Assembly: GCA_020635725.1 (NCBI GenBank)
Contig: JACJZF010000009.1
Location: 62,001-126,000, forward strand
Reading direction: 5' to 3'
DNA: 64,000 bases
DNA from: Flavobacteriales bacterium
GTDB taxonomy: Bacteria; Bacteroidota; Bacteroidia; Flavobacteriales_F; PHOS-HE28
Part shown: piece by piece, positions 31,101-39,855 of the stretch
Layout of the letters: each line of letters begins with the position of its first letter
Numbering within the stretch: the first letter of the stretch is position 1
The notes under the pieces: model-generated
Told to the model about the DNA's origin: nothing
What the model saw: only the letters and a program-made list of their open reading frames with translations
Database searches by the model: none
Program-made: the position numbers and the translations under genes

Positions 31101-34100
31101 CCAGTCAGCGGCCGTCACGCCCGAGGCTGCATTCCATGTGAAGTTGGTGGTGCCTGCGCCAACCGCGTCGACCACGGTTGCGCCATTCTTCACCACAACG
31201 CCCATGGGGCCGCCCGAGAAATAGGTGTCGCTTGATCCGCCGCTATTGAAGTAGAGCGAAGGGATGTCATCCGTGCCCGATCCGAAATGCACCACGGCAA
31301 AGCCGTTCGCAGGAATCACCGTGCCGGACGGGAAGGTGACGGTATGGCTCGCTGACGCGCCATTGTTCGCATAGGCCTGTACCGTCCAACCGCTTACATC
31401 GGCTGGCACCGTCGAGGCATTCACCAACTCGGCCAAGTCCGCTCCGGAGTAAACGGCAGGGTAGGTCGGGGTCTGACCGGTACCAGTGCGGAAGAGAACG
31501 ACCTCGGAGATGAGCACATTCGGAAGCGCTCCGGTAGCATCGGCATTGAGCTGGGCATCGCCGCCAATGCAAATCGGGTCAGGCGTGCTCGTCACCGTGT
31601 TGATCGTCGGAGGCGGGTTCACCGTGACGGTCGTGGTGGAAGGCGCGCTGGGGCAGCCGTTCTGGGTCGCTACCAGACTATACGTACCGCCATTTGCAAG
31701 CGTCGCGCCCGCGATTGTCGGGTTCTGGTCCGTGCTGCTGAAGCCATTAGGTCCAGTCCAGGCGTAGGTGCCTCCGATATCGCTGGTGCCCGTGAGGCTG
31801 ATCGTCTCACCGAGGCACACGTCATTGTCCAACGCGCCCGCGCTAACTACCGGTCGGGGCGTCACTTGGATGCTCACCTCGTTGCTCAGGGTGCTGTCGT
31901 TCGTGGCGGTGCACTTCACCGAGGCCACGAAGTAGGTGGTCGCTTCCAGCCCGCTGACGGCCGTTGCCGTGCCGGAGCCCAGGTTCGTGGTGTATGGGCC
32001 TCCGCTCACCGCGCTCGACCACCAGGTGATCGTTACACCCGCATCGGTGCTTTGACCGGTGAGGCTCAGGTTCGTACCAGCTGGGGCGCAAACCGGGCCT
32101 GCAACCGAACTGCTAGCGGTTCCGGCCACCGGGGGACCTGCGCAGACCGCGATGTTGGTGATGTTGATGTCGTCCAGGTGGAAATCGTAATCGTTCGTGT
32201 TGTCCACCGGACCATCCTGGGCCAGGAAACCTACCAGCACCGGTTGACCGGCATAGCTGCTCAGGTCTATCTGCTGTTGCACCAGGCTGTTGGTGATGCT
32301 GGCCGTGTTGGAGGCGTCGTGGATGCCGATCTGGCTCCAGCTGGCGCCGCAATCCGTGCTGATCATCACGCGCACGCGGTCATCCGTCGACTGCATGCCC
32401 ACAGGATCCGCGGCACCCGAAGCGAAGTCCGTGATCGCGATCTTGTACTGCAGTACCGTGCCGAGCACCGGAGCGAACTTCGGACCTACGATCCACTCGT
32501 TACGTGTGGTCGTGAAGAGGTTGATTCGAGCGGTGGTCTGACCCAATGCGCTGCTGCTGGTCCATGCAGAGGTGGTGCCTGCGGGAGCCGCTGCACCGTT
32601 TCCTTCCCGGAAGTTGGGGAACACCGTAGCGAGGTTGCTTCCCGTGAAACCAGTGAAGTTGCAGGTCTGCGGTACGGCAACGGTGGCGGCGACCGTGCGT
32701 GTGGCAGCGGTCATCGCGTCGTTCGCCGTGTTTCCATCGCCCACCACAACAGCGCTGCCGTTGAAGGTGTAGGTGCCCGTGGCGCTCATGTCCAGGGTGG
32801 TGCTCATTGGCACATCGATGGTGGCCGCAGGGGCTACGGTTCCCGAGCTCAAGGTGCCGCTCAGGCTGGCTACGGCCGCTCCGGTCACGTTCACATTCAC
32901 CGTGAGCGGGTTCACACTCAGGTCAAGCGTGTAGATCGAGTTGTTGACCACGGTCACGCTCACAGTCTCGGCAGCACCATAGCAGGCTATGGCGGCTGGG
33001 GAAGCCAGAACGGTGGCATCCACATCAATCAGCGGCGGTGCGCTCACGCACACATTGTATGCGTTGGTGCCGGTGGTGGTGCGGCTCACACGCACATAGT
33101 AGGTCTCGCCGATCGTGAGGTTGGCGGGGTTGCTCGCCGTGGCGCCAGCCACGCATGCGGTGCCCGCCACGAGGGTGAGCGTGTTGCAGTCGGGGCTGCC
33201 CACGTAGATCGAGTGGGAAAGACCCGTGGTGGTGCCGGTGAGTCGCACACGATGCGTGGTAGCCGTAGCCGTGAAACGGTACCACTGATCCTGCAGCACA
33301 CCCGTGCAGCCTCCGGTGATGCCGCTCGTGAGCGTGGCACCGGTCATGTTGCCCGCCACCACATCGGTGCAGGAGTAATCAGGGTTCATTGGCAGGATCC
33401 AGGCCGAGCAGGGCTCATCGTTCGGGCACTCGTCGCGGCCGTGGGTGAAGAAGCCCATGTTGCGATCGCAGCTCGGGTTGTCCGCGTGCAGGAGGTACAC
33501 GTACGCCGTGTCGCCGAGGCTGATACCCGGTATGGTGACGATGTCGAATTCGAACACGCCTGGTATCACCTGCTGCGTGCCATTGAGGCCGATGGTGTAG
33601 GCCACATCAACAGTGAAGGTGGAGCCATCACCGGCGCTGAGAACCTCCACGTTCAGGTCGAAGGTCTGCGCGGTGCAATCCAGCGTGTGGGTGATGGCGG
33701 CATCGGGCTGAACGCAGCCAGGAGTGCACTGCACCTGCCACTGCCAGGGGATGGTCACACCCGCATCCTGGCAGGAACCGGACCCGTCGCTATCGACCTC
33801 GATGAAGAGCGAGGCACCGCTCGACACGCCGGTCACACCGGTGAGGGAGGGGAAGTTGCCCGTGAGGTTCCCTTCGCCGGGTCCGCCATCGATGGGCGCA
33901 CCGGAGTTGTCGATGCCGCTATAGCCGCGGATCACATCGCCCGGAGCCATCTCGCCCTGAATGAACTGCAGGGTCAAGGTGCCAAGACCATCGGCGGTCT
34001 GGAAGAGCCAGCCTCGAGTATCGTCGTTCCCGTAGCAGTAGCTCTTCACAATCACTTCCTCCAGGGCGCAATCCACGAGTTCGGGGCATCCACTGAGGAA

Positions 34101-37100
34101 CGGCTGCGGGGCGCTGTTGCAGCCGCCAACCGGATCAATCACGGTCACCACCAGTTCATCGAGCTGGTTGAAGGGGCCGAGCGGTGTCTGCGGGCCGGTG
34201 CCGAGGCCGGTCACCGAGACGGGTGACCCGCCGTTCACCGTGTACTCCAGGTCAATCGTGGGTCCGCTACCGGTGCTGTTCACCTGCACGGAGATTGAGT
34301 ACTGCTCATTCACGCAATCCTGCACCACGTTCAGATCCACATCAGGCGTCTGGTTCACGGTCAGGGTCACGTTGTCCGTGGCCGAGCAGCCGTTCGCGGC
34401 GGTCACCTCCACGCTGTACACGGTGGTGGTCGAGGGCGTAGAGGCTACCGGGTTCGAGATGTCATCCGCGCTCAGGAAGGTATTGGGCGTCCACAGGTAG
34501 GTGAAGGCCGGTGAGCCGTTGCTCACGAGCACGGTGTAATCCTCCACTTCCCCGAAGGTGAAGCTGCCGCAACCGTCGGCGGGATGGTAGCTGCTGAAGC
34601 GCAGGATGACACGCAGGCGGGTGCTACCGCCGGCGGCACTCGGCGGAACGTTGATGGTTCCGTTGTACGTGAGGGTGGTGAGGTTAGGAACGCTCTGCGA
34701 GCCTATATCATAGGACTCGCCGGTTCCGAAAATGCCATCCTGGTTCCAGTCCGCATAAACGCGTACCGTTTCCGTGAAGGCCGATCCACCCTCGTTCCGC
34801 ACGTCCACGCTGATGGGCAGAGATGCGCCTTGGGTTACAGTGGCCACCTGAGCCGTGTAGTCGGTATAGGTGTTGGATCCACTGGTATTGTTGATGCCCG
34901 CGAAGGTCACGTTGGTGATCCACTCGTCGGTGGTGTTCGTGGAGGTCGCGGTGCAGATGGTGCCACCGCCGACGACTACGGCCAGTTGCGCGTCATTGCC
35001 GGTGCAGACCGGATTCGGTGTCGCCGTTACGGCGGAGATCACTGGGGTCTCATCTGTCGTAACCACCACCGTAGCGGGGTCGCTCGTGCAATTCCCCAAG
35101 GTGGCCGTGAATGTGTACGTGCCGGCCATGGCGGTCACTACCGGGCTGAGGCTTGGGTCCTCGCTAGTGCTGGTGAAGCTGTCCGGTCCGGTCCAGCTGA
35201 AGCTCGTACCGATATCCGTGGTGCCATCCAGGTCGAGGGTCCCACCCAAACAGGCCTGGCTGGCGGTGGCGCTTGCGCTCGGGGTGGGGTTCTCCGTCAC
35301 CGACACGTTCGCGGTGGCCGTTCCGCCGCAGCCATCATCGATGCTCACGCTCCAGAGGCCAGCCACATCGGCATCAATCGTGGCCAATGCGCTCGGACCA
35401 TACACCACGGCGTTGGGATCAGTCCACGTGAAGCTGTACGGGCCGCCCCCTCCAAGCGGGGTGGCGGTCAATGTCACCGTGCTGCCCGTGCAGAATTCAG
35501 CGGGATCAGGAGTGATCTCCGCCTCGGTTGGCGCGATGGCCGGGTTCGCCTCAACGAGCAGGGTGCCCTCGGTGGAGCATCCTCCAGCGGTCACCGTAAG
35601 CGTGTAGGTGATGTCCGCGGCAACGGCCTCGGCGATTGGATCGGCGATGTTATCTGCCGTGAGGTAGGTGTTCGGCGCCCAGCTGTAGGAAGGCGTATTC
35701 GGCGTGAAGCTGATCACCTGGCCATCGGTCAGACTGGCCTGGTTGAAGCTGTATTGGATGAAGCCGCTGGCGGAATTCTCCCATTGAATACCGACGGTGG
35801 CATTGAGGCCGTTATCGTTGGCAGCCGCTTGAGAACCGCCGAAGATCACGTCGGAGTAGACGAAGAAGACCTGCCCGGTCACTTGGTCGAATTGCACCTG
35901 GAAGGTGATTACCTGCCCGGCAACGGCTGCGGACCTGCCCCAGCTGTTCCATTGCGCGATGAACAGGTTGCCGCTTTGGCCTAGGAAGATCTGTCCGCCT
36001 CCTGCATCATTGTCGATATCATCCCACCAAGGCGCGACAAAGATGTTTCCAGCAGCAACGCTACCCGTAGGCAGGGCGGAGTTCGTCAGCGTGATTTCAC
36101 CCGCGGTGGCTCCGAAGACAATCACACCATTCGCGCCTACACGTGCGTCTGTGTAGCTTACGCCGTTGAAGGTGAAGCCTCCGGGGATGGTGATGTTGTG
36201 CTCAGTATCATCCCCAACACCAGCGATGGCCGTGCCAGAGCCGCTGATGTCGATGAAGGAGGAACCACCTGATCCCATGGTGTATCCGGGCGCTGCCGCG
36301 ATCGCACTCAATTGCGCATCGGCCCCAACGCAGACCGGATTCGGGTCGGCTGTGAGGGAAATGATGCTGGGAGGGTTCACCACACTGACAATAATGCTCG
36401 AAGCGGTGCTGCAACCATTTTCGGTTGCCGTGAACACATAGGTGCCACCGCTAGCCGCAACCACGGGGTCGATCGTCGGGTTCTGAAGGCTGCTGGAGAA
36501 GCCGTTCGGGCCGGTCCAGCTGTACCCGGTGCCAAAATCAGTGGTTCCGGTGAGTTGCAGGATCTGGCCCAGGCAGGCTGCACCGGCGTTGGCCGAGGCG
36601 GACGGATTTGGATTGATCGTCAGCACGAACTCAGGGGTGGTCACCGTGCTGGGTCCGGCCGAGCAGGTCACATCGGCGACGATGTAATACGTACCGGGTG
36701 CCAGCGAGGCGAAGTCCTGTGTTCCAGCGGTGCCCAGCGGGTTCGGGTAAACGCCCGGGCTGGTGCCGTAGTTCCACTGGTAGCTGATTCCCAGGCCTGA
36801 GCTCGCACCGATCAACGAGAGGATGATCGTCGCATCGTTGTCACAAGAAGGCGAGGTGCCGCTGATAGTGCCCGCCACCGGGGTGGTGCAAGCGTTGATA
36901 TTGAAGGAGCCGATATCGTTCTGCCTTGCGGCGCACGAAGCATCCACCGTAATGTAGCCGGGCACTGCTGCGCCGGCATTGTCCAGCGAGCCGCTCCCGC
37001 TCTCGAGGTCGGCGATCGCATCGCCGTAAGCCGGATCCACTTCCAGGTTGGCTGTGGCCTGTGCCACGGCGCCCTGCCATGCGGCCACACCGTCATAGGT

Positions 37101-39236
37101 GGTTGCGGAACCCAAAGCCGTGAATCCGGTAGTGCCCGCGTCGTTGGCGATGAAGATGTCGTTGTTCGCGAACGAAGTGCCCGTATTGCCGATCTGGGTA
37201 GCGTTGTTCGAGTGCGCTACGCCATAGTGACGAGCCGTGCCGCTTTGCGCGACCGTGAAGTTGGCGAAGATGTTGTTGCTCGCCACGATGGCCGCGCCGC
37301 CGATCGGGTTGGTGGTCTCGAAGCAGGCATTCGAGAGGTTCGGGCTGGCGGAGCCGTCCAGGCTCACGCTGTTGTTCCAGACCTCATAGCTCGGCGGGTT
37401 CGTGGTGCTCGTGCTGTTCAGTCGGATACCAACCAAGCCACGGGTCGTAGAGGCCGTTCCCGTGTAGGCCCGGGTGATATCGGAGATGCTATTGTTGTAA
37501 ATGCGCAGCACCGTGCCGGTGAGGCCAGTGGTGGTGCTGTGGGTCGCGCGGATGCCGGACACTGAGGTGGTCGTGCTGCCGGTTCCTTTGATGCCGCGGA
37601 TCACGTTGTTCGCGATGGTGGAGGTGCCCGAGCAGAGCGAGATGTTGATGCCATCGAGCGTGCCGGTGGTATTGCCCACGTTCCGGATCACGTTGTCGGC
37701 TATCGTGAAGCTGTTCTGGTTCGTGAGCTGAATGCCGTAGTTGGCCGTTGCCGAAGACGCACCGATGTCATTCACCGTGTTCGGGTCGCCGATCGTGTTC
37801 GGCGAGGCGCAGCTTGTGGCCACGATCTGGGTATTCACATCCGGGAAGCCCGCCGTGCCGCTGATCTCGATGCCCGAATAAACGCTGGTGATCGTGAAGT
37901 CACGGAAGGTGTTATTGCTGTTGGCACCAGCGGCCGAAGTGGCCGTGGTGCTCGTATTCATGCGGAAGCCGCGACTACCCGTGTTACCGCGGTTCATGCT
38001 CACAGACACGTTCTGGATCACGTTGTTCGTGGCGCCATCCGTCGCTGAGCTGTTGTAGATGCCTATGCCATGATCGCTCAGCGCATTGCCCGTGTTGCCT
38101 TGAAGGTCGACATTCTCGATCGTGACGTAGTCTGCACCTACCAGACCGATGATCGGGTCGACATTGGATCCGGTCATCGCCGTGGTGGAGGCTTGGTTGC
38201 CCAAGGTTCCGCTGCCGCCCACCGAGCCACCCCAGCTGATCACTGCAGGTGCTCCGCTCTTGGTTATGGTGATGGTGTTCACCGCGCTGGCACCGCTCAC
38301 CGGCCCAAGCATGATCGGGAAGAAGTTGCTGCCACCCGCTGGGGTGGGGTCGTAGAGCGCGTCGGTGAGGTTCAACGTCACCGGACCATTGACCCCGCGC
38401 AGGTTCAGCTGAGCGACCGCTTCGCTGAGCGTCTCGAAGGTCTGTCCTATACCGACGTTGTAGGTACCGCCGGCCAGCGGGGCATCACTGCCAGGCTGGA
38501 ACCGGAAATTCACGGCGGGCCAGCGATCCGACTGGTTGGTGCCGTTGCTCGTGAATCGCGACCCGGTGATCGCATCGATGTACTGCCCGTTCCCGCCAGT
38601 GGCGCTCTCCAAGCCGATGGATGCAGATTCGGTCGTGTTGGTCACCGATCCGATGGCATCACCGTACCAGAGCTCGATGTTGCCCGTGGCTTCGTAAAGC
38701 TTCACCTGCATGTTCAGCAGGCGGGGCTGGCCATTGGTGGTGGACCAGTAGCTCGAGACGATCCATTGCACCGTGAGCACTTGGTTGCCCGTGGTTCCCG
38801 TTGTCTGATACAGGATGGAGCCTGCCGGATTGGTCCCTACCGCGTTGGTGTTCAGGTCGTCCCACCATGGGGCGATCACCGCATTAGGGGCTGTGGTGCT
38901 GTACAGGTTCGTATTCGTGAGCGAGTTGCTCGTGGCCGTGAAGCTCAGATAGCCGTCCGTGCTCACCCCGAAGGTGGTGTACACCGTGCCATTGTAGTCG
39001 AAGTTGAAGCCGATGGGCAGACCCGTGGTCAGAACGCCATCACCGGTGGCGCCGGCCGTGCTGGCACCGCCTCCACTGGTGATGGGCACATAGGTGCCGG
39101 TGAACGTGCTGCGCGTGTAGTTCACTTGGGCGAACGAGGCGCTCGCCGCAGTCAGCAGCACTGCCATCAGCAGTACCGCGCGAAACGCCTTCAGCGCGTT
39201 CCATGGGTTTCGCTTAAGGGAGTCAGTCTTTCGCAT
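28170..39236 (-). CDS. Giant T9SS-exported protein with nested Ig-like repeats (3688 aa)
   Basis: 3688 residues from ATG 39236; the longer frame adds a leader-less extension, while MRKTDSLKRN ... AVLLMAVLLTAASASFAQ is a signal peptide. Order by window position: NIDO-like sandwich 39,130-38,480; right-handed beta-helix 38,470-37,000 (YVTIENVDLQGNTGNALSDH); Ig-like repeats (WTGPNGFSS ... GTYVFTATENGC) from 36,900 onward, several with inserted domains; a CUB-like domain 34,080-33,710; PPC-like 33,420-33,050; jelly-roll-like 32,670-32,140; more Ig repeats; P-domain 30,215-29,700; the shared C-terminal module 29,545-28,490; and the type A sorting domain 28,440-28,170 (MYPNPNRGDQLFLSLSQ). No enzyme active site is evident. 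It is probably a cell-surface fibre, adhesin or polymer-binding protein, by inference. Confidence 0.88.
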   Translation of the reverse strand: MRKTDSLKRNPWNALKAFRAVLLMAVLLTAASASFAQVNYTRSTFTGTYVPITSGGGASTAGATGDGVLTTGLPIGFNFDYNGTVYTTFGVSTDGYLSFTATSNSLTNTNLYSTTAPNAVIAPWWDDLNTNAVGTNPAGSILYQTTGTTGNQVLTVQWIVSSYWSTTNGQPRLLNMQVKLYEATGNIELWYGDAIGSVTNTTESASIGLESATGGNGQYIDAITGSRFTSNGTNQSDRWPAVNFRFQPGSDAPLAGGTYNVGIGQTFETLSEAVAQLNLRGVNGPVTLNLTDALYDPTPAGGSNFFPIMLGPVSGASAVNTITITKSGAPAVISWGGSVGGSGTLGNQASTTAMTGSNVDPIIGLVGADYVTIENVDLQGNTGNALSDHGIGIYNSSATDGATNNVIQNVSVSMNRGNTGSRGFRMNTSTTATSAAGANSNNTFRDFTITSVYSGIEISGTAGFPDVNTQIVATSCASPNTIGDPNTVNDIGASSATANYGIQLTNQNSFTIADNVIRNVGNTTGTLDGINISLCSGTSTIANNVIRGIKGTGSTTTSVSGIRATHSTTTGLTGTVLRIYNNSISDITRAYTGTASTTRGLVGIRLNSTSTTNPPSYEVWNNSVSLDGSASPNLSNACFETTNPIGGAAIVASNNIFANFTVAQSGTARHYGVAHSNNATQIGNTGTSFANNDIFIANDAGTTGFTALGSATTYDGVAAWQGAVAQATANLEVDPAYGDAIADLESGSGSLDNAGAAVPGYITVDASCAARQNDIGSFNINACTTPVAGTISGTSPSCDNDATIILSLIGASSGLGISYQWNYGTSPGVYPNPLGTAGTQDFASLAPGTYYIVADVTCSAGPSTVTTPEFVLTINPNPSASANAGAACLGQILQLTGTTDFGTGYSWTGPNGFSSSLQNPTIDPVVAASGGTYVFTATENGCSTASSIIVSVVNPPSIISLTADPNPVCVGADAQLSAIAAAPGYTMGSGGSSFIDISGSGTAIAGVGDDTEHNITIPGGFTFNGVSYTDARVGANGVIVFGATAGEITLTNSALPTGSVAAGNIFVAPWWDDIDNDAGGGQIFLGQSGNLFIAQWNSWGRSAAVAGQVITFQVQFDQVTGQVFFVYSDVIFGGSQAAANDNGLNATVGIQWENSASGFIQYSFNQASLTDGQVISFTPNTPSYSWAPNTYLTADNIADPIAEAVAADITYTLTVTAGGCSTEGTLLVEANPAIAPTEAEITPDPAEFCTGSTVTLTATPLGGGGPYSFTWTDPNAVVYGPSALATIDADVAGLWSVSIDDGCGGTATANVSVTENPTPSASATASQACLGGTLDLDGTTDIGTSFSWTGPDSFTSTSEDPSLSPVVTAMAGTYTFTATLGNCTSDPATVVVTTDETPVISAVTATPNPVCTGNDAQLAVVVGGGTICTATSTNTTDEWITNVTFAGINNTSGSNTYTDYTAQVATVTQGASLPISVDVRNEGGSAFTETVRVYADWNQDGIFGTGESYDIGSQSVPNLTTLTYNGTINVPPSAAGGSTRLRVILRFSSYHPADGCGSFTFGEVEDYTVLVSNGSPAFTYLWTPNTFLSADDISNPVASTPSTTTVYSVEVTAANGCSATDNVTLTVNQTPDVDLNVVQDCVNEQYSISVQVNSTGSGPTIDLEYTVNGGSPVSVTGLGTGPQTPLGPFNQLDELVVTVIDPVGGCNSAPQPFLSGCPELVDCALEEVIVKSYCYGNDDTRGWLFQTADGLGTLTLQFIQGEMAPGDVIRGYSGIDNSGAPIDGGPGEGNLTGNFPSLTGVTGVSSGASLFIEVDSDGSGSCQDAGVTIPWQWQVQCTPGCVQPDAAITHTLDCTAQTFDLNVEVLSAGDGSTFTVDVAYTIGLNGTQQVIPGVFEFDIVTIPGISLGDTAYVYLLHADNPSCDRNMGFFTHGRDECPNDEPCSAWILPMNPDYSCTDVVAGNMTGATLTSGITGGCTGVLQDQWYRFTATATTHRVRLTGTTTGLSHSIYVGSPDCNTLTLVAGTACVAGATASNPANLTIGETYYVRVSRTTTGTNAYNVCVSAPPLIDVDATVLASPAAIACYGAAETVSVTVVNNSIYTLDLSVNPLTVNVNVTGAAVASLSGTLSSGTVAPAATIDVPMSTTLDMSATGTYTFNGSAVVVGDGNTANDAMTAATRTVAATVAVPQTCNFTGFTGSNLATVFPNFREGNGAAAPAGTTSAWTSSSALGQTTARINLFTTTRNEWIVGPKFAPVLGTVLQYKIAITDFASGAADPVGMQSTDDRVRVMISTDCGASWSQIGIHDASNTASITNSLVQQQIDLSSYAGQPVLVGFLAQDGPVDNTNDYDFHLDDINITNIAVCAGPPVAGTASSSVAGPVCAPAGTNLSLTGQSTDAGVTITWWSSAVSGGPYTTNLGSGTATAVSGLEATTYFVASVKCTATNDSTLSNEVSIQVTPRPVVSAGALDNDVCLGETISLTGTSDIGGTYAWTGPNGFSSTDQNPTIAGATLANGGTYSLVATQNGCPSAPSTTTVTVNPPPTINTVTSTPDPICIGGDAQLNADATGALPNVLISEVVLFRTGTGQTPTYPAVYSGADLAELVNASTVPADVSGWTVQAYANNGASASHTVTFPSGTVIPANGFAVVHFGSGTDDIPSLYFNSGGSSDTYFSGGPMGVVVKNGATVVDAVGAGTTNFTWNAASGVTAADWSGFASSPGGIAGSIRTSASDSNTGADWTASSAGTPQTIGTYNDYSNPNSSPIVSYLWSPATFLSSTSVSNPTANGVTTTTAYTVTITNAAGCESIGNVTVTANPSISGADISPSSPSFCTGGSVLLSASPIDGGAPFTYSWTDPNLVSTGFGAPSSISANLPGIWTVDIQDDCGGTASASINVTEFAIPVASASSNSPVCVGSPINLDGGSDVPGSTFAWTGPNGFSSTDEDPVIAGATLTMGGDYTVIASANGCSSDPATTSVSVNVTPTAPVTVPSVWSLCPGGSVDISASSTALSAVQFQGGAITIPAAPNTGGTGATGISDPYPSAIAVSGLPTSGVTVKRVFLNNLTHTFADDLDVLLQSPTGTYVVLMSDCGGVDEPANVNYEIRDDAASAFSDAGANPSGAYQCTNFGTGDTWFAPGPGVLTPPATLATFTGDMNGTWNLYIQDDAGGDVGSLGGWAIEFEYNNVTYTWSGAGLSTTTGPDVTATPGGTTTYTVTAENGGCTASTDVTVYIGTNTVNLEVTTDGAGSETSFEIVQVSSGAVIYAAGGTYPNNAVVTDMSCLPDGCYHLRVLDAGGDGIAGGGYILREADGAQRRIIDNSGNFSDGAVSEIANGLEFCLPLGDDRLIYTSTDKLDWRTTPCNAEYVVADDNPAVTAQYGVTNATSGYQMWWFDPNGGYSFRRYQSHSTNNGLPASATRACHFRINAWTGNQLQEGVLYNVKVRGRVNGTFLTWGQVSRFMLDNAAAQCPSTKLMDIPGNNFFSCGAMREIGTNHYVHAVPKRRMLASCSYQNANRYQFRFRILAEGFVLVKTSATGQYFVNTTGLECDKTYEVDVRVSFDNGATWCVNTGAGLNDPAWGDVCLLTTTCSSVQGGAQNMGGGSDAELSMYPNPNRGDQLFLSLSQVEDGVNTVSVDIYDGFGKRVSARTIAVQDGFINTVLDLNGELATGLYLVNITAGEKVYTERLVVQP
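28490..29545 (-). repeat. Conserved C-terminal module, copy 2
   Basis: Copy in the 3688-aa protein. It has CLPDGCYHLRVLDAGGDGIAG, RRIIDNSGNFSDGAVSEIAN, CNAEYVVADDNPAVTAQYGV, YQMWWFDPNGGYSFRRY, NRYQFRFRILAEGFVLVKT and YEVDVRVSFDNGATWC, aligning without large gaps to copies 1 and 3. Long stretches are also alike at DNA level. Confidence 0.8.
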
Positions 39237-39855
39237 GTGCACGGGTTTTGGCTTCTTTCGGTTGGCTAGGGTTGTGAGATATCCACTCTGCGGCGTCAAT
39301 ATTATCCACAAGCCCGCTTCATTTTTCACAGAAAAATTATCCACCATTCAGGCAACCCTCCGGACAGATTGCGTACGCGTCGACCCATGTTCAATGGGGC
39401 GGCTGGCCAGCATGGCCCTCATGGCTCCTCGCAAGCTCCGTGGCTCTAGAGGAGCGTCGATTCTGAAGAATGTAAGGGTGCCATGATACGAGGCGGCAGG
39501 TCGTAGTCGAACTCCTTCACGAATGCGGATGCCACGCTATATGAGGTGCGAAATCGTGCGGAAAAGTGACAAGAATCATGCGCCAGGCGACAGGAGGAGG
39601 ATGCGTTGGACATGACACCAGAGCAAGCCACCACCACTTGTTGCCTGAATGGCGTTGGCATGGATGAGTGGAATGGGATGATAGAGAGCGTGCTGCCGAC
39701 CGACCTCGCGGTGCGGGCGCCTGGCCGTGAGGAACCGGGCAGGCGGCACTTGAGTATGATGCAGGCCGCAGCTGGGTGGAATGACTTAGGCCAGGCCTGA
39801 AGCAAGAAGGCCCCGTGCTTTCGCGCGGGGCCTTCGCTTCGGGTGTCGTTCAGGA
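39237..39855. other. 619-bp spacer between the two largest T9SS genes
   Basis: No open frame here has a recognisable protein. The part next to 39236 is distinctly AT-richer than its surroundings and contains TAATATTG on the minus strand (39304-39297), a plausible -7 element for the giant gene. The 13-mer CAGGCAACCCTCC (39349-39361) recurs upstream of the 46665 start. The middle (39,370-39,790) holds nothing I can name. Confidence 0.55.
39806..39835. terminator. Terminator downstream of the 2269-aa T9SS gene
   Basis: GAAGGCCCCG (39806-39815), a 10-nt loop, CGGGGCCTTC (39826-39835). It lies 20 bp beyond the minus-strand stop codon. Confidence 0.8.

Noticed and set aside
28170..39236. CRISPR-like or tandem DNA repeats in the giant gene
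   Set aside because: The repetition is at protein-domain level with diverged DNA and irregular spacing, so there is no direct-repeat/spacer array.
39446..39805. 119-codon minus-strand frame in the 619-bp spacer
   Set aside because: It has no family match, no signal for translation and an atypical composition. It overlaps the other unsupported frame at 39606-39800.
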